Source of the DNA: Clostridia bacterium
GTDB lineage: Bacteria; Bacillota; Clostridia; Christensenellales; Aristaeellaceae
Length of the DNA: 53,033 nt
Assembly (NCBI GenBank): GCA_017484085.1
Contig: JAFUTW010000008.1
Span: forward strand, 1 to 53,033
Reading direction: 5' to 3'
Position numbers and translations under genes: made by a program. The notes under the pieces were generated by a model, which saw nothing but the letters and a program-made list of their open reading frames with translations, was not told the origin of the DNA and ran no database searches. Positions 15,993-23,252 of this stretch are shown piece after piece. Numbering within the stretch: position 1 is the first letter of the stretch; every line of letters starts with the position of its first letter.

Positions 15993-16059
15993 GAGGAACG
16001 GCACGAAGGGAGAACAGCCTGGAACTGCTGAACAACCGGAATCTGCGGGGATCTATGAA

Positions 16060-16467
16060 ATGAATAAAACGCTGGAAGAGCTGCTTCAATATCCCTATTG
16101 GATTATCGATATACTGCCGTCCCAGGTGCCTGCGGGCAGTCCGGGACAGTACTTTGCTGTTGAAAAGTATTTTCTGCAAGGCAAACGGCTGAGAAAAATA
16201 AAGCAAAAACACATCAATCTGGTCCTGAAGCTCAATTGCTACAGGGACATCTCGATCGATGAACAGGCAGCCATCAACCCTTCTCCGGAGTGGATCGCGG
16301 ATGAAATGCGAAAAAGGTTCCTGTATATTATGACAGGGGAGAGCATGATCCTCTCCGAACCGGATGACACGCATCTGACGGTGTTCAATCCGGACCCGCA
16401 GCTGTTGGAACTCATCAGGCAGATCGCTTCCGGCGAGGGGCTTTTTGTCTGGAAACCTGATATTTGA
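16060..16467 (+). CDS. Conserved hypothetical protein, small cytosolic
   Basis: I do not recognise a named family. From the chosen ATG at 16060 the protein has 135 residues; the frame is open 105 nt further back, overlapping the previous gene, but the conserved-looking part begins at MNKTLEELLQYPYWIIDILP. It is soluble, with a well-defined alternating hydrophobic pattern, a YFAVEKYFL segment, and ends in GEGLFVWKPDI. The only start signal is a G-rich GGGG about 10 nt upstream. It follows the tocopherol-cyclase-like gene by 67 nt and is probably cotranscribed, which suggests a shared but unknown role. Confidence 0.7.
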   Translation: MNKTLEELLQYPYWIIDILPSQVPAGSPGQYFAVEKYFLQGKRLRKIKQKHINLVLKLNCYRDISIDEQAAINPSPEWIADEMRKRFLYIMTGESMILSEPDDTHLTVFNPDPQLLELIRQIASGEGLFVWKPDI

Positions 16468-16551
16468 GCAAATCCAAATAAACAGCTTCCATCTTGTAGA
16501 ATTGAAGGACGCACGTTACGAACCGTATGCCAGGCGGCGAGTGAGTGCGCT

Positions 16552-17151
16552 TTAAAGCTTTCTTTGATCAAACCGGAGCCTGTAATCACAGCATTCCGCG
16601 CCTTCGGAAACAGCGCCCGTCCGCTCATAGCGGATGTGACGGAATCCCTTCATATAGGCTTTATCCATATGACAGATACTGAGCACGGCCTTTTCAGCCC
16701 CTAGCTGTCTGGCCAGTTCGTGATACGGACAGGAGAGGATGTCCACGCCGAACATCTCCGGGGGCCGGGAAACGATCCTCCGCTTGTACCCCATCTTTTC
16801 CGAACTCATCCGGTCCATGATGCCGTCAACATGCCGCCAGATCAGCCGGGATACGCCGGGCAGCAGGGTCAGGCCGTGGACGGCTTTTGCAAACCGCCGG
16901 CCCATGGCGTCCCCGTAAGCGTTCAGCAGAGCCTCTGCTGCCAGAGCGTGCCGGTCCAGCACCTTGTACAGCGCCACGGCCGGGAGGACCATGGCGCCCT
17001 TGTGTTTCCTCAGCTGCGGATCGTTTTTCAGAAGATCCGCATACAGCTGCCCGGCCTCGCGCCAGAGAGCATCTGCGTTTTCCCGCCCGAAAAGAGCGCG
17101 CAGATTCTTTCGGAAGCCCCTGTAGAACAGCTGTCTGTCCAGCGGATTCGT
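16552..17151 (-). CDS. L-2-amino-thiazoline-4-carboxylic acid hydrolase family protein with ACG in place of the start codon
   Basis: The C-terminus is typical of the ATC-hydrolase-like family: CPYHELARQLG, a second cysteine (SICHMDKAYMKGF), RYERTGAVSEGAECCDYRLRF. Homology-like sequence continues 53 codons upstream of the first in-frame ATG (16992), giving TNPLDRQLFYRGFRKNLRAL and so on, and stops at an in-frame TGA three codons further up. At the expected start the codon is ACG (17151-17149), 9 nt after a perfect AAAGGAG. The ATG at 17158 is out of frame and only 2 nt from that site. Either ACG initiates poorly, a point mutation or one-base error destroyed the start, or a shorter protein starts at 16992. 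It lies 49 nt after a membrane-protein gene on the same strand. Confidence 0.75.
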   Translation of the reverse strand, partial: TNPLDRQLFYRGFRKNLRALFGRENADALWREAGQLYADLLKNDPQLRKHKGAMVLPAVALYKVLDRHALAAEALLNAYGDAMGRRFAKAVHGLTLLPGVSRLIWRHVDGIMDRMSSEKMGYKRRIVSRPPEMFGVDILSCPYHELARQLGAEKAVLSICHMDKAYMKGFRHIRYERTGAVSEGAECCDYRLRFDQRKL

Positions 17152-17200
17152 GAGCCATCACTCCTTTGTATACATGAAAAGCAGGCATTGGGCAAAGAGA

Positions 17201-17947
17201 TCATGCGGTTTTCTGCTTCAGCTTTCTTTCGAACGCGTCAAACGTGTCCTGCGGGGGAAGGGTTGCCAGCAAGCCGCCGAACGTGAAGGCGTTTCCGAAG
17301 CTGAGGAACATCGTGCCGATCGCCGCGCCGAGCGCGGTATGCGGGCCGATGACGGCGCAGAGGATCAGCGCCGGGAGCATCCCGACAAACAGGTGAAACC
17401 ATTTTGCATACGCCGGGTAGGGGGTAAACCCCTTTGCAAAAGCCAGGAATTGAACGATGAGCATTGGGATCCAGAAGGCCATCAGCAGCACCCAGACGGG
17501 CTCGCAAAACGTGTATATCATGACGCGCGCCGCCCTGGAAGCCACGCCGGCATCGAGCGCAAGCAGCTGCTTGTAAGCGTAATTCATGAGCCCGACGTTC
17601 ATGTGGCAGCCGATGGGCGCGAGCCAGATGTAGCCGAAGATCCCGGCGCGGTAGATGTGCGCGTATCCCGGTGCGCTGTCAGCCATCAGACGGTAGACGG
17701 CAAAAAAGGCGAGCCCCTCCAGAAACAGCCCCAGCATGCCCAGCAAGCCGCCCCAGATGAGCTGTCCGTCCGAAAGATTCACCGCGCTGGCCATCAGGCT
17801 TTCGGCCAGCCCCGCCGCTTCGGTTTCTTCCCCGTATCCGACGAGAAAATCCCCGATGCCGGTCATCACAGAGCCTATGAGCCCGATGATCAGCAGCTTG
17901 CGGATGCGTGTTCTGTTCAGATTGTGATCGATGCCGATGGTATTCAT
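17201..17947 (-). CDS. Multi-pass membrane protein, possibly DUF6796-like
   Basis: A 248-residue polytopic membrane protein with six to seven hydrophobic segments (about 17-36, 63-85, 100-125, 147-172, 187-205, 207-226). Polar landmarks are GDFLVGYG after the first helix, GCHMNVGLMNYAYK in the middle and WFHLFVG later. It resembles an uncharacterised family common in Clostridia, but I cannot assign a function. The start has a consensus-like AGGAAA upstream. It is the first gene of a pair with the ATC-hydrolase-like gene, behind a promoter and a perfect 6-bp-arm dyad, suggesting control by a small repressor. Confidence 0.75.
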   Translation of the reverse strand: MNTIGIDHNLNRTRIRKLLIIGLIGSVMTGIGDFLVGYGEETEAAGLAESLMASAVNLSDGQLIWGGLLGMLGLFLEGLAFFAVYRLMADSAPGYAHIYRAGIFGYIWLAPIGCHMNVGLMNYAYKQLLALDAGVASRAARVMIYTFCEPVWVLLMAFWIPMLIVQFLAFAKGFTPYPAYAKWFHLFVGMLPALILCAVIGPHTALGAAIGTMFLSFGNAFTFGGLLATLPPQDTFDAFERKLKQKTA

Positions 17948-18029
17948 GATTCCGTTTCCTTTCTCCGATAACGGCGATTTGAGGCGACAGCCTGCCGCAG
18001 CAAACTCCGCAGGGCGGATTGATCAAAAA

Positions 18030-18047
18030 AGTTAGATATTGCTAACT
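18030..18047. promoter_or_regulatory. Dyad AGTTAG-N6-CTAACT, probable operator
   Basis: Perfect 6-bp arms, about 85 nt upstream of the membrane-protein start and downstream of its promoter. The geometry suits a TetR- or MarR-type repressor. No such regulator is adjacent. Confidence 0.55.
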
Positions 18048-18116
18048 CTATAGCAAAAATAAAATACTAAACCATATATCATTTTCCGAGAGATATTAGG
18101 CCAACCAAACACCTAT

Positions 18117-18144
18117 ATTATATCCTATTTTCTCCGGAAGACAA
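18117..18144 (-). promoter_or_regulatory. Promoter of the membrane protein / ATC-hydrolase pair
   Basis: Minus strand TTGTCT, 16-nt spacer, TATAAT, giving a leader of about 165 nt. Confidence 0.65.
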
Positions 18145-18247
18145 GACGAAACGACAAAAACGGATTGCGGAGGAAACGCTGCCGTATCTTTATGAACCTT
18201 CAAATTTCTTGACCTCTGCTTTTACGGAAATATTTCCATAGATATTT

Positions 18248-18262
18248 TACAGAAAAACTGTA
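18248..18262. promoter_or_regulatory. Dyad TACAG-N5-CTGTA overlapping the PreA-like promoter
   Basis: A perfect 5-bp-arm inverted repeat that lies just upstream of, and partly in the spacer of, the TATAAT box at 18266. It is a plausible repressor site. Confidence 0.45.
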
Positions 18263-18265
18263 TAC

Positions 18266-18271
18266 TATAAT
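18266..18271 (+). promoter_or_regulatory. -10 box of the PreA-like gene promoter
   Basis: TATAAT; a 17-nt spacer would place a poor -35 (TATTTT) at 18243-18248. It gives a leader of about 123 nt before the gene. Confidence 0.55.
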
Positions 18272-18401
18272 ACGAAGGCCAAAAGCCCTGATGCTGAGGT
18301 AAGCTTGCCTGCAGGAGACAAAAGGCCGCTGAATGTGGAAAAAGCCGGGTTTGCCGGACAGATGAAAATCGAATCATTGGGCGGTAAGGAGGAATATAGA
18401 T

Positions 18402-19880
18402 ATGAGACAGGATAAGGCCTATTCAGCATGTATATTGTGTCATGACGCGCCCTGCAGCAAAGCCTGCAGTAAATGTGATCCGGCGCGGATCATACGGGCT
18501 CTTCGGTTTGAGAATATCGAAGCGGCAGCAGCGATGCTCCCGGATGACTATGCCCGTTCCTGGGTAGAGGAATCGCAGAAGGTATGTCCCGCCTGCGTGG
18601 AGATCGGGGACGTGCTGGATGAACTGAAGGTGCGCAAGGAGCATCTGGAAGGTTTTAAGGGGGCCGATGAGATCGATCTGTCCTGCGATCTGTGCGGCGT
18701 CAGACTGGAGAATCCATTCCTGCTTTCTTCTTCTGTGGTGGCGAGCAATTACGAGATGTGCGCCAGAGCCTTCGAAATGGGATGGGCAGGCGCTGCGTTC
18801 AAGACGGTGTGTCTGATGGATATATATGAGGCATCACCGCGCTTTTCCACGGTCCGCAGCCAGCAGGGTGACTGGTATGGATTCAAGAATATTGAGCAGC
18901 TGTCGGATCACAGTCTGGAGGAGAATCTGGACTGTTTCCGTGAACTGAAGAAAAACTATCCGACCAAAGTGATCGTCGCCTCTATCATGGGAAGAAATGA
19001 AGAAGAGTGGGAGTATCTTGCGAGGAAGGTCACGGAGGCCGGTGCGGATGTGATCGAGTGCAACTTCTCCTGCCCGAACATGGAAGTGCATGGAACCGGT
19101 TCTGACGTCGGACAGGATCCGGAAACCGTAAGGCGCTATACCGCAGCGACCAGAAGAGGGACAGATCTTCCCATTCTCGCAAAGATGACACCGAATATTA
19201 CGGATATAACCGTTCCGGCAGAGCAGGCGAAGCTGGGCGGTGCAGATGGAATCGCGGCGATCAATACGATCAAGTCCATCACCGGAGTGAATATTGATAC
19301 GCTGGTAGCGTTCCCCTCGGTGCATGGTCACTCCATGATTGGCGGATACTCCGGCAGGGCCGTGAAGCCGATCGCACTTCGCTTTATTGCGGAACTGGCC
19401 GAATGTGAAGCCCTGAAAGGACTTCATATCAGCGGAATGGGCGGGATCGTGACCTGGAGAGATGCGGTGGAATTCCTGCTGCTGGGTGCCGGCAGCCTGC
19501 AGATCACGACCAGTGTGATGGAGTACGGATATCGGATCATCGATGACCTGCTGTCCGGGCTCAAGATCTATATGGCACAGCGCAATTACCGGTCTGTCAG
19601 CGAGATGATCGGAACCGGGCTGGACAGCCTGGTGGAAAATGACATGCTCGAGCGTGATACGATCGTATTCCCCGTGTTTAACAGGGAGAAATGCGTCGGC
19701 TGCGGGCGCTGCTTCCTGAGTTGCCGTGACGGCGGCCATCAGGCGATCATCTTTCATGAGGACACCAGGAAGGTGACACTGAACGGAAGGAAATGTGTCG
19801 GGTGCCAGCTGTGTTCTCTGGTATGTCCGGCCGGCGCGATCACGCAGAGCAAGCGTATTTCCGGAAACCCGAAGAAATAA
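18402..19880 (+). CDS. PreA-like dihydropyrimidine dehydrogenase subunit with extra N-terminal Fe-S motif
   Basis: A 492-residue flavin/Fe-S oxidoreductase. Residues about 90-400 form a dihydroorotate-dehydrogenase-like FMN barrel (ENPFLLSSS, VIECNFSCPN, LPILAKMTPN, GGYSGRAVKPIALR, SGMGGIVTWRDAVEFLLLGA). The C-terminus has two [4Fe-4S] motifs (CVGCGRCFLSC and CVGCQLCSLVC). In addition the first 70 residues carry C10, C13, C18, C22 and C25 in a CILCHDAPCSKAC arrangement like the N-terminal cluster domain of PreT and of animal DPD, but no FAD domain follows. The loop that carries the catalytic cysteine in animal DPD reads GSDVGQDPE here, without cysteine. A strong AAGGAGG precedes the ATG. Probable role: reduction or oxidation of a pyrimidine-like substrate; the true substrate is uncertain. 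Confidence 0.85.
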   Translation: MRQDKAYSACILCHDAPCSKACSKCDPARIIRALRFENIEAAAAMLPDDYARSWVEESQKVCPACVEIGDVLDELKVRKEHLEGFKGADEIDLSCDLCGVRLENPFLLSSSVVASNYEMCARAFEMGWAGAAFKTVCLMDIYEASPRFSTVRSQQGDWYGFKNIEQLSDHSLEENLDCFRELKKNYPTKVIVASIMGRNEEEWEYLARKVTEAGADVIECNFSCPNMEVHGTGSDVGQDPETVRRYTAATRRGTDLPILAKMTPNITDITVPAEQAKLGGADGIAAINTIKSITGVNIDTLVAFPSVHGHSMIGGYSGRAVKPIALRFIAELAECEALKGLHISGMGGIVTWRDAVEFLLLGAGSLQITTSVMEYGYRIIDDLLSGLKIYMAQRNYRSVSEMIGTGLDSLVENDMLERDTIVFPVFNREKCVGCGRCFLSCRDGGHQAIIFHEDTRKVTLNGRKCVGCQLCSLVCPAGAITQSKRISGNPKK

Positions 19881-19894
19881 CATAATATAGAAAA

Positions 19895-19953
19895 GCCGGA
19901 GGGAGTGTTCCCAATTCTCTGTGCTTCCCGCAGAGGAGGGCTGAGGCTCCGGC
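19895..19953 (+). ncRNA. Candidate structured RNA element in the leader of the CXXC/ferredoxin-thioredoxin genes
   Basis: A 7-bp closing stem GCCGGAG/CTCCGGC encloses a nested hairpin CTCTG-N9-CAGAG flanked by CCC/GGG. The apical loop contains TTCCC, which can pair with GGGAG at 19901-19905 to form a pseudoknot. No T run follows, so it is not a standard terminator. I do not recognise it as a known riboswitch class. Confidence 0.4.
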
Positions 19954-20010
19954 AAAGGACACAGACATGCGGGGCCCATTCATCTGTAAAAGACGGAGAA
20001 GCGGTGAGTT

Positions 20011-20442
20011 ATGAAAAGAAGAAGGGTTTATCTCATCCTGCAGACGCTGCTCTGTATAACGCTGACGGTGCTGCTGTCCGCCTGCGCTCTCTCCATTTAC
20101 CGTGAAGGTGCGGCAGCCAGGGCGCAAAATCCGCTGGAGAGCATTTATACGCCCGGGATCGTCGCAGAGAAGGCGGCGCCCATCCTGCCGCTGCTGTTTG
20201 CTGCGGTCGGCTTCATGATCGCGGGGCTGGTGCTGGGCGTGAAGGATGAGGGCGCGGAAAAGGCAGAAAGGCTGCCTGCGCCGCAGCCGCGCGCCGCAAA
20301 GCCGGCGAACCGTGTGCGTGTGCAGGCTGTTCTCATCGCCGCGGCCGCGATACTGATCCTTGCCGGGATCCTGAACGGGAGCGCCCGCGACGTCCTTTAT
20401 AAAGCGATAACGATCTGTACGGAGTGTGTCGGCTTTGGATAA
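20011..20442 (+). CDS. CD1871A family CXXC motif-containing membrane protein
   Basis: A 143-residue protein with an N-terminal hydrophobic segment (residues 7-27), a second helix (about 56-76), a proline/arginine-rich cytosolic stretch and a final helix (103-121) ending in ICTECVGFG. A C-terminal C-x-E-C-x-G-x-G is the hallmark of the short CD1871A-type proteins of Clostridia; here it is attached to a longer N-terminal part. The gene overlaps the next one, which encodes a membrane ferredoxin-thioredoxin protein, so the CXXC pair probably exchanges electrons or disulfides with it. A possible lipobox-like SAC lies in the first helix (LLSAC). GGAG is found upstream of the ATG. Confidence 0.8.
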   Translation: MKRRRVYLILQTLLCITLTVLLSACALSIYREGAAARAQNPLESIYTPGIVAEKAAPILPLLFAAVGFMIAGLVLGVKDEGAEKAERLPAPQPRAAKPANRVRVQAVLIAAAAILILAGILNGSARDVLYKAITICTECVGFG

Positions 20443-22012
20443 TAAGAAAAACGGGCAGCGGTGCAGCCCAAGCCGGCTGCAGGCCTGCAGACCGGGGACG
20501 CGCAGGCTCGTTCAGCTCTATTCCGCGCTGCTGCACAATGCCTATCTGAAGGGCTTTATCACCGGCGACATCTACAAGGGAAACGGGAAGTTTCTCTGCG
20601 CGCCGGGATTCAACTGCTATTCCTGCCCGGGCGCAGTCAGCGCGTGCCCCCTGGGGGCCGTTCAGAATGCGCTGGCATCCGCAGATCACCGGGCGGGCTG
20701 GTATGTTCTGGGCATCATCCTGCTGTACGGCGTCATGCTGGGCCGCACCGTCTGCGGCTGGCTCTGCCCTCTGGGGCTGATCCAGGAGGTGCTGAACCGG
20801 ATACCGGCGCTGAAGGTGAAAAAGAGCTTTATAACCAGGACCCTGACGTGGCTTAAATACGTGCTGTTGGCGGTGTTCGTGGTCACTGTCCCGCTGTGGT
20901 ATTCCCTGCTGAACGGCCTGCCGCTGCCGGCCTTCTGCAAATACATCTGTCCGGCGGGCACCCTGGAGGGCGCGGTGGGGCTGCTGTCCAATCCCGTGAA
21001 CGCGCCGAAATTCAGCATGCTGGGCATCCTGTTCACCCGCAAGTTCATCATCATGCTGGTGATCGGCCTTCTCTGTGTGTTTTGTTACCGCGCTTTCTGC
21101 CGGTTCCTCTGTCCGCTGGGAGCGATCTACGGCCTGTTCAACCGCTTCAGCGTCGTGGGCGTCAGGGTGGATGAGGAGCGGTGCACCCATTGCGGCGCGT
21201 GCGTCCGCGGCTGCGGCATGGATGTCCGCCGCGTGGGCGATCATGAGTGCATCAACTGCGGGAAGTGCATGGACAGCTGCAAAGAGGGCGCGATCTCGCT
21301 GAAGGCGGGAAAGATCGTTCTGAAAGGCCCGGAGGGAAACGCGGAGGGTGCCGCCGGGGCGCCGGAAAAACGCAGGAGGGCCGGCCGCATGGCGTGGGCT
21401 GCGGCGCTTGCAGTGATGGGTGCCGTACTCCTCTGGGTCAACGTGCTGGAGCCGCAGGCGGTGGAGGGCACATGGAGCGAAAAGGCGCCGCCGAGCGCTG
21501 AAACGGCAGCGCCGGCGCAGCCGGAAGAGGCTGCCCGAGCCGAAGTGCCTGCCGCGGTGAGCTTTGAAAGCGATGCGCCCGAAGGACATGAGGTGGGTCA
21601 GAAGCTGCAGGACTTTGCAGTGACCTGTTACGACGGCAGCGAGTACCGGCTGTCCGAGCAGCGGGGCAGGATCACGTTCATCAACTTCTGGGCGACCTAC
21701 TGCACCCCATGCATACAGGAGCTGCCGCACTTCGATGCCCTGTACAAGGCGCATAAGGGAGACATCTCCATGATTGCGATCCATTCCCGTTTTGTGACGA
21801 AAGATCCGGTGGAGTTCCTTGCTGGCAGGGGTTTCACGCTGCCCTTTGCCACCGACAGCGAAGGCGGCGTGATCGGCCTTGCCGGCGGCAGCGGCACTCT
21901 GCCGCAGACAATCGTGCTGAACCGCAGGGGAGAGGTCGTCTACAACAAGGCCGGCTCCGTGACGCCGGAATTGCTGGAGGCACTGTATCAGGAGGCAGAC
22001 CGGGCCCCCTGA
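20426..22012 (+). CDS. NapH/YccM-type membrane 4Fe-4S protein fused to a TlpA-like thioredoxin
   Basis: A 528-residue fusion. Four to five helices (residues about 90-240) carry the polyferredoxin cysteine motifs CSPGxVSACPLG-like (NCYSCPGAVSACP), GWLCPLG, CKYICPAG and CRFLCPLG. Two soluble [4Fe-4S] motifs follow (CTHCGACVRGCG and CINCGKCMDSCKEGA), then a further helix (about 322-342), an Ala/Pro/Glu linker and a TlpA/ResA-type thioredoxin with WATYCTPC. The topology places the clusters on the inside and the thioredoxin outside, so electrons could cross the membrane to reduce exported thiols. The frame opens with GTG at 20426 inside the previous gene; TTG at 20435, 10 nt after GGAG, is an equally good start. 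Confidence 0.88.
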   Translation: MSALDNKKNGQRCSPSRLQACRPGTRRLVQLYSALLHNAYLKGFITGDIYKGNGKFLCAPGFNCYSCPGAVSACPLGAVQNALASADHRAGWYVLGIILLYGVMLGRTVCGWLCPLGLIQEVLNRIPALKVKKSFITRTLTWLKYVLLAVFVVTVPLWYSLLNGLPLPAFCKYICPAGTLEGAVGLLSNPVNAPKFSMLGILFTRKFIIMLVIGLLCVFCYRAFCRFLCPLGAIYGLFNRFSVVGVRVDEERCTHCGACVRGCGMDVRRVGDHECINCGKCMDSCKEGAISLKAGKIVLKGPEGNAEGAAGAPEKRRRAGRMAWAAALAVMGAVLLWVNVLEPQAVEGTWSEKAPPSAETAAPAQPEEAARAEVPAAVSFESDAPEGHEVGQKLQDFAVTCYDGSEYRLSEQRGRITFINFWATYCTPCIQELPHFDALYKAHKGDISMIAIHSRFVTKDPVEFLAGRGFTLPFATDSEGGVIGLAGGSGTLPQTIVLNRRGEVVYNKAGSVTPELLEALYQEADRAP

Positions 22013-22037
22013 AGAGCGGGATCCCCTTCATTATATC

Positions 22038-22090
22038 AAAAACCCCATCCGTCAGCGGCAGACTGTGCCTGTCCGACGGATGGGGTTTTA
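22038..22090. terminator. Bidirectional terminator between convergent genes
   Basis: A 14-15-bp stem (AAACCCCATCCGTC and complement) with a 21-nt loop that holds a small inner hairpin, and T runs on both sides. It serves the redox operon and the PAP2 gene. Confidence 0.9.
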
Positions 22091-22132
22091 TTCATGAGGT
22101 TTTTCGGTGGGTTTCTGTTCACAATCCTTGAA

Positions 22133-23089
22133 TTACTTTTGTTTTGCCGCTTTTCCGGCGAGTTTCAGCACCAGCGGGAAGAGTGCGACGGCATAGCCGG
22201 CGTAGATCACGGAAAAGGCGAGCTTACCCCAGTGGGAACCCAGCCACTCCCGCATGACGGGGCTGAGATACCGTTTCAGCAGCACCATGGGGATGAGACC
22301 CGCCAGACAGAGTACGGCGCTCTTCCAGTCACGCTTCAGCGGCTCAAAGCGGATCCAGGTTTTCTCGATATACCGGGCGATGATGAAACCGATCATCTTT
22401 CCCAGGTCGCCATAGCCGTCGTTCATCATCTTCTGGGGATCGACGATCAGCTTGCCCTCGGCGTTCAGATCCATGGGATAGGACTTGAGGGTGATGTAGG
22501 CGATGCCCGCCCAGCAGAAGAGGAAGGCGCCCAGCAGAAACCGGTCCTCCCTGTCCGGGTGCTCGTCCAGGTATTGAAAGAGCTTTGCCGTCACGATGAG
22601 GCTCAGCACGCTGAGCGCGATGGCCACGAACACATCCTGCGGCGTGTGAACGCCCAGGTAATTGCGGGAAAAGCCGGTCAGCAGCACCCACAGCACCAGC
22701 AGCGGGGAGAGCCAGCGGGTGCGCTTTTCCTGCCAGGCGGTCACCGCCAGGCCTCCTGAAAGCGGGCCGCAGGTGGTGGTGTGGCCGCTGGGGAAGGAAT
22801 AGCCTGTGGCCGTTGTGATCGAGTCGCCGGCGGGAAGGATGCGGCTGTCCCTGATCCATGGGCGGTAAACGCATGCGGTCAGCTTGATCAGCGGCGTCAC
22901 CACCATGCAGAGGTAGTAAGACGTCAGCGTGAAGAGGCCCTTGCGTTTGTCCCAGAACCAATAAAGGAAAATCGGGATCAGGATGAGGTAGGTGGTGGAG
23001 AACATGGATACCCATTCCATGAACGGGGTCCAGGCGTCGCCGATGCTGTTGCGGAAGTCTTGAAGGCTGAGTAAATACCGGATGTCCAT
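22133..23089 (-). CDS. PAP2 superfamily membrane phosphatase
   Basis: A 318-residue polytopic membrane protein with the three phosphatidic-acid-phosphatase motifs in order: KLTACVYRPW (K-x6-RP), PSGHTTT (catalytic histidine) and SRNYLGVHTPQDV (SR-x5-H-x3-D). About eight helices are visible. It probably dephosphorylates a lipid pyrophosphate or phosphatidate, such as undecaprenyl pyrophosphate recycled during wall synthesis. The start is taken at the ATG 23089; the frame extends 141 nt upstream across the promoter and is not credible there. Confidence 0.9.
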   Translation of the reverse strand: MDIRYLLSLQDFRNSIGDAWTPFMEWVSMFSTTYLILIPIFLYWFWDKRKGLFTLTSYYLCMVVTPLIKLTACVYRPWIRDSRILPAGDSITTATGYSFPSGHTTTCGPLSGGLAVTAWQEKRTRWLSPLLVLWVLLTGFSRNYLGVHTPQDVFVAIALSVLSLIVTAKLFQYLDEHPDREDRFLLGAFLFCWAGIAYITLKSYPMDLNAEGKLIVDPQKMMNDGYGDLGKMIGFIIARYIEKTWIRFEPLKRDWKSAVLCLAGLIPMVLLKRYLSPVMREWLGSHWGKLAFSVIYAGYAVALFPLVLKLAGKAAKQK

Positions 23090-23153
23090 TCGTTTCGCCT
23101 CGTAGCAAGTATTGACCGGAGCGCGGCTTTTCTTCCGCCTCTCCGGCCGCAAC

Positions 23154-23182
23154 AGTATACCATGAGTCCAGAGCGTCAACAA
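23154..23182 (-). promoter_or_regulatory. PAP2 gene promoter
   Basis: Minus strand TTGTTG, 17-nt spacer, TATACT, 65 nt upstream of the start. Confidence 0.65.
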
Positions 23183-23252
23183 GGCAAAAAGAACCCGGGC
23201 CTTCTGCCCGGGACGGGAATGGCTCTGCACATATGCCCGGAGGCGGCTGCTT

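Larger units (their letters stand above)
17948..18401. other. Divergent intergenic regulatory region
   Basis: A 454-bp AT-rich gap with no credible gene. It holds a minus-strand promoter (18117-18144), the dyad AGTTAG-N6-CTAACT (18030-18047) inside its leader, a perfect 12-bp palindrome GGAAATATTTCC (18226-18237), and the plus-strand promoter of the PreA-like gene with the dyad TACAG-N5-CTGTA (18248-18262). Confidence 0.7.

Noticed and set aside
16826-17158. Out-of-frame reading from the ATG at 17158 (MAHESAGQ...)
   Set aside because: The ATG is only 2 nt from the ribosome site and the frame is Arg/Ala-rich shadow; family-like residues lie in the other frame.
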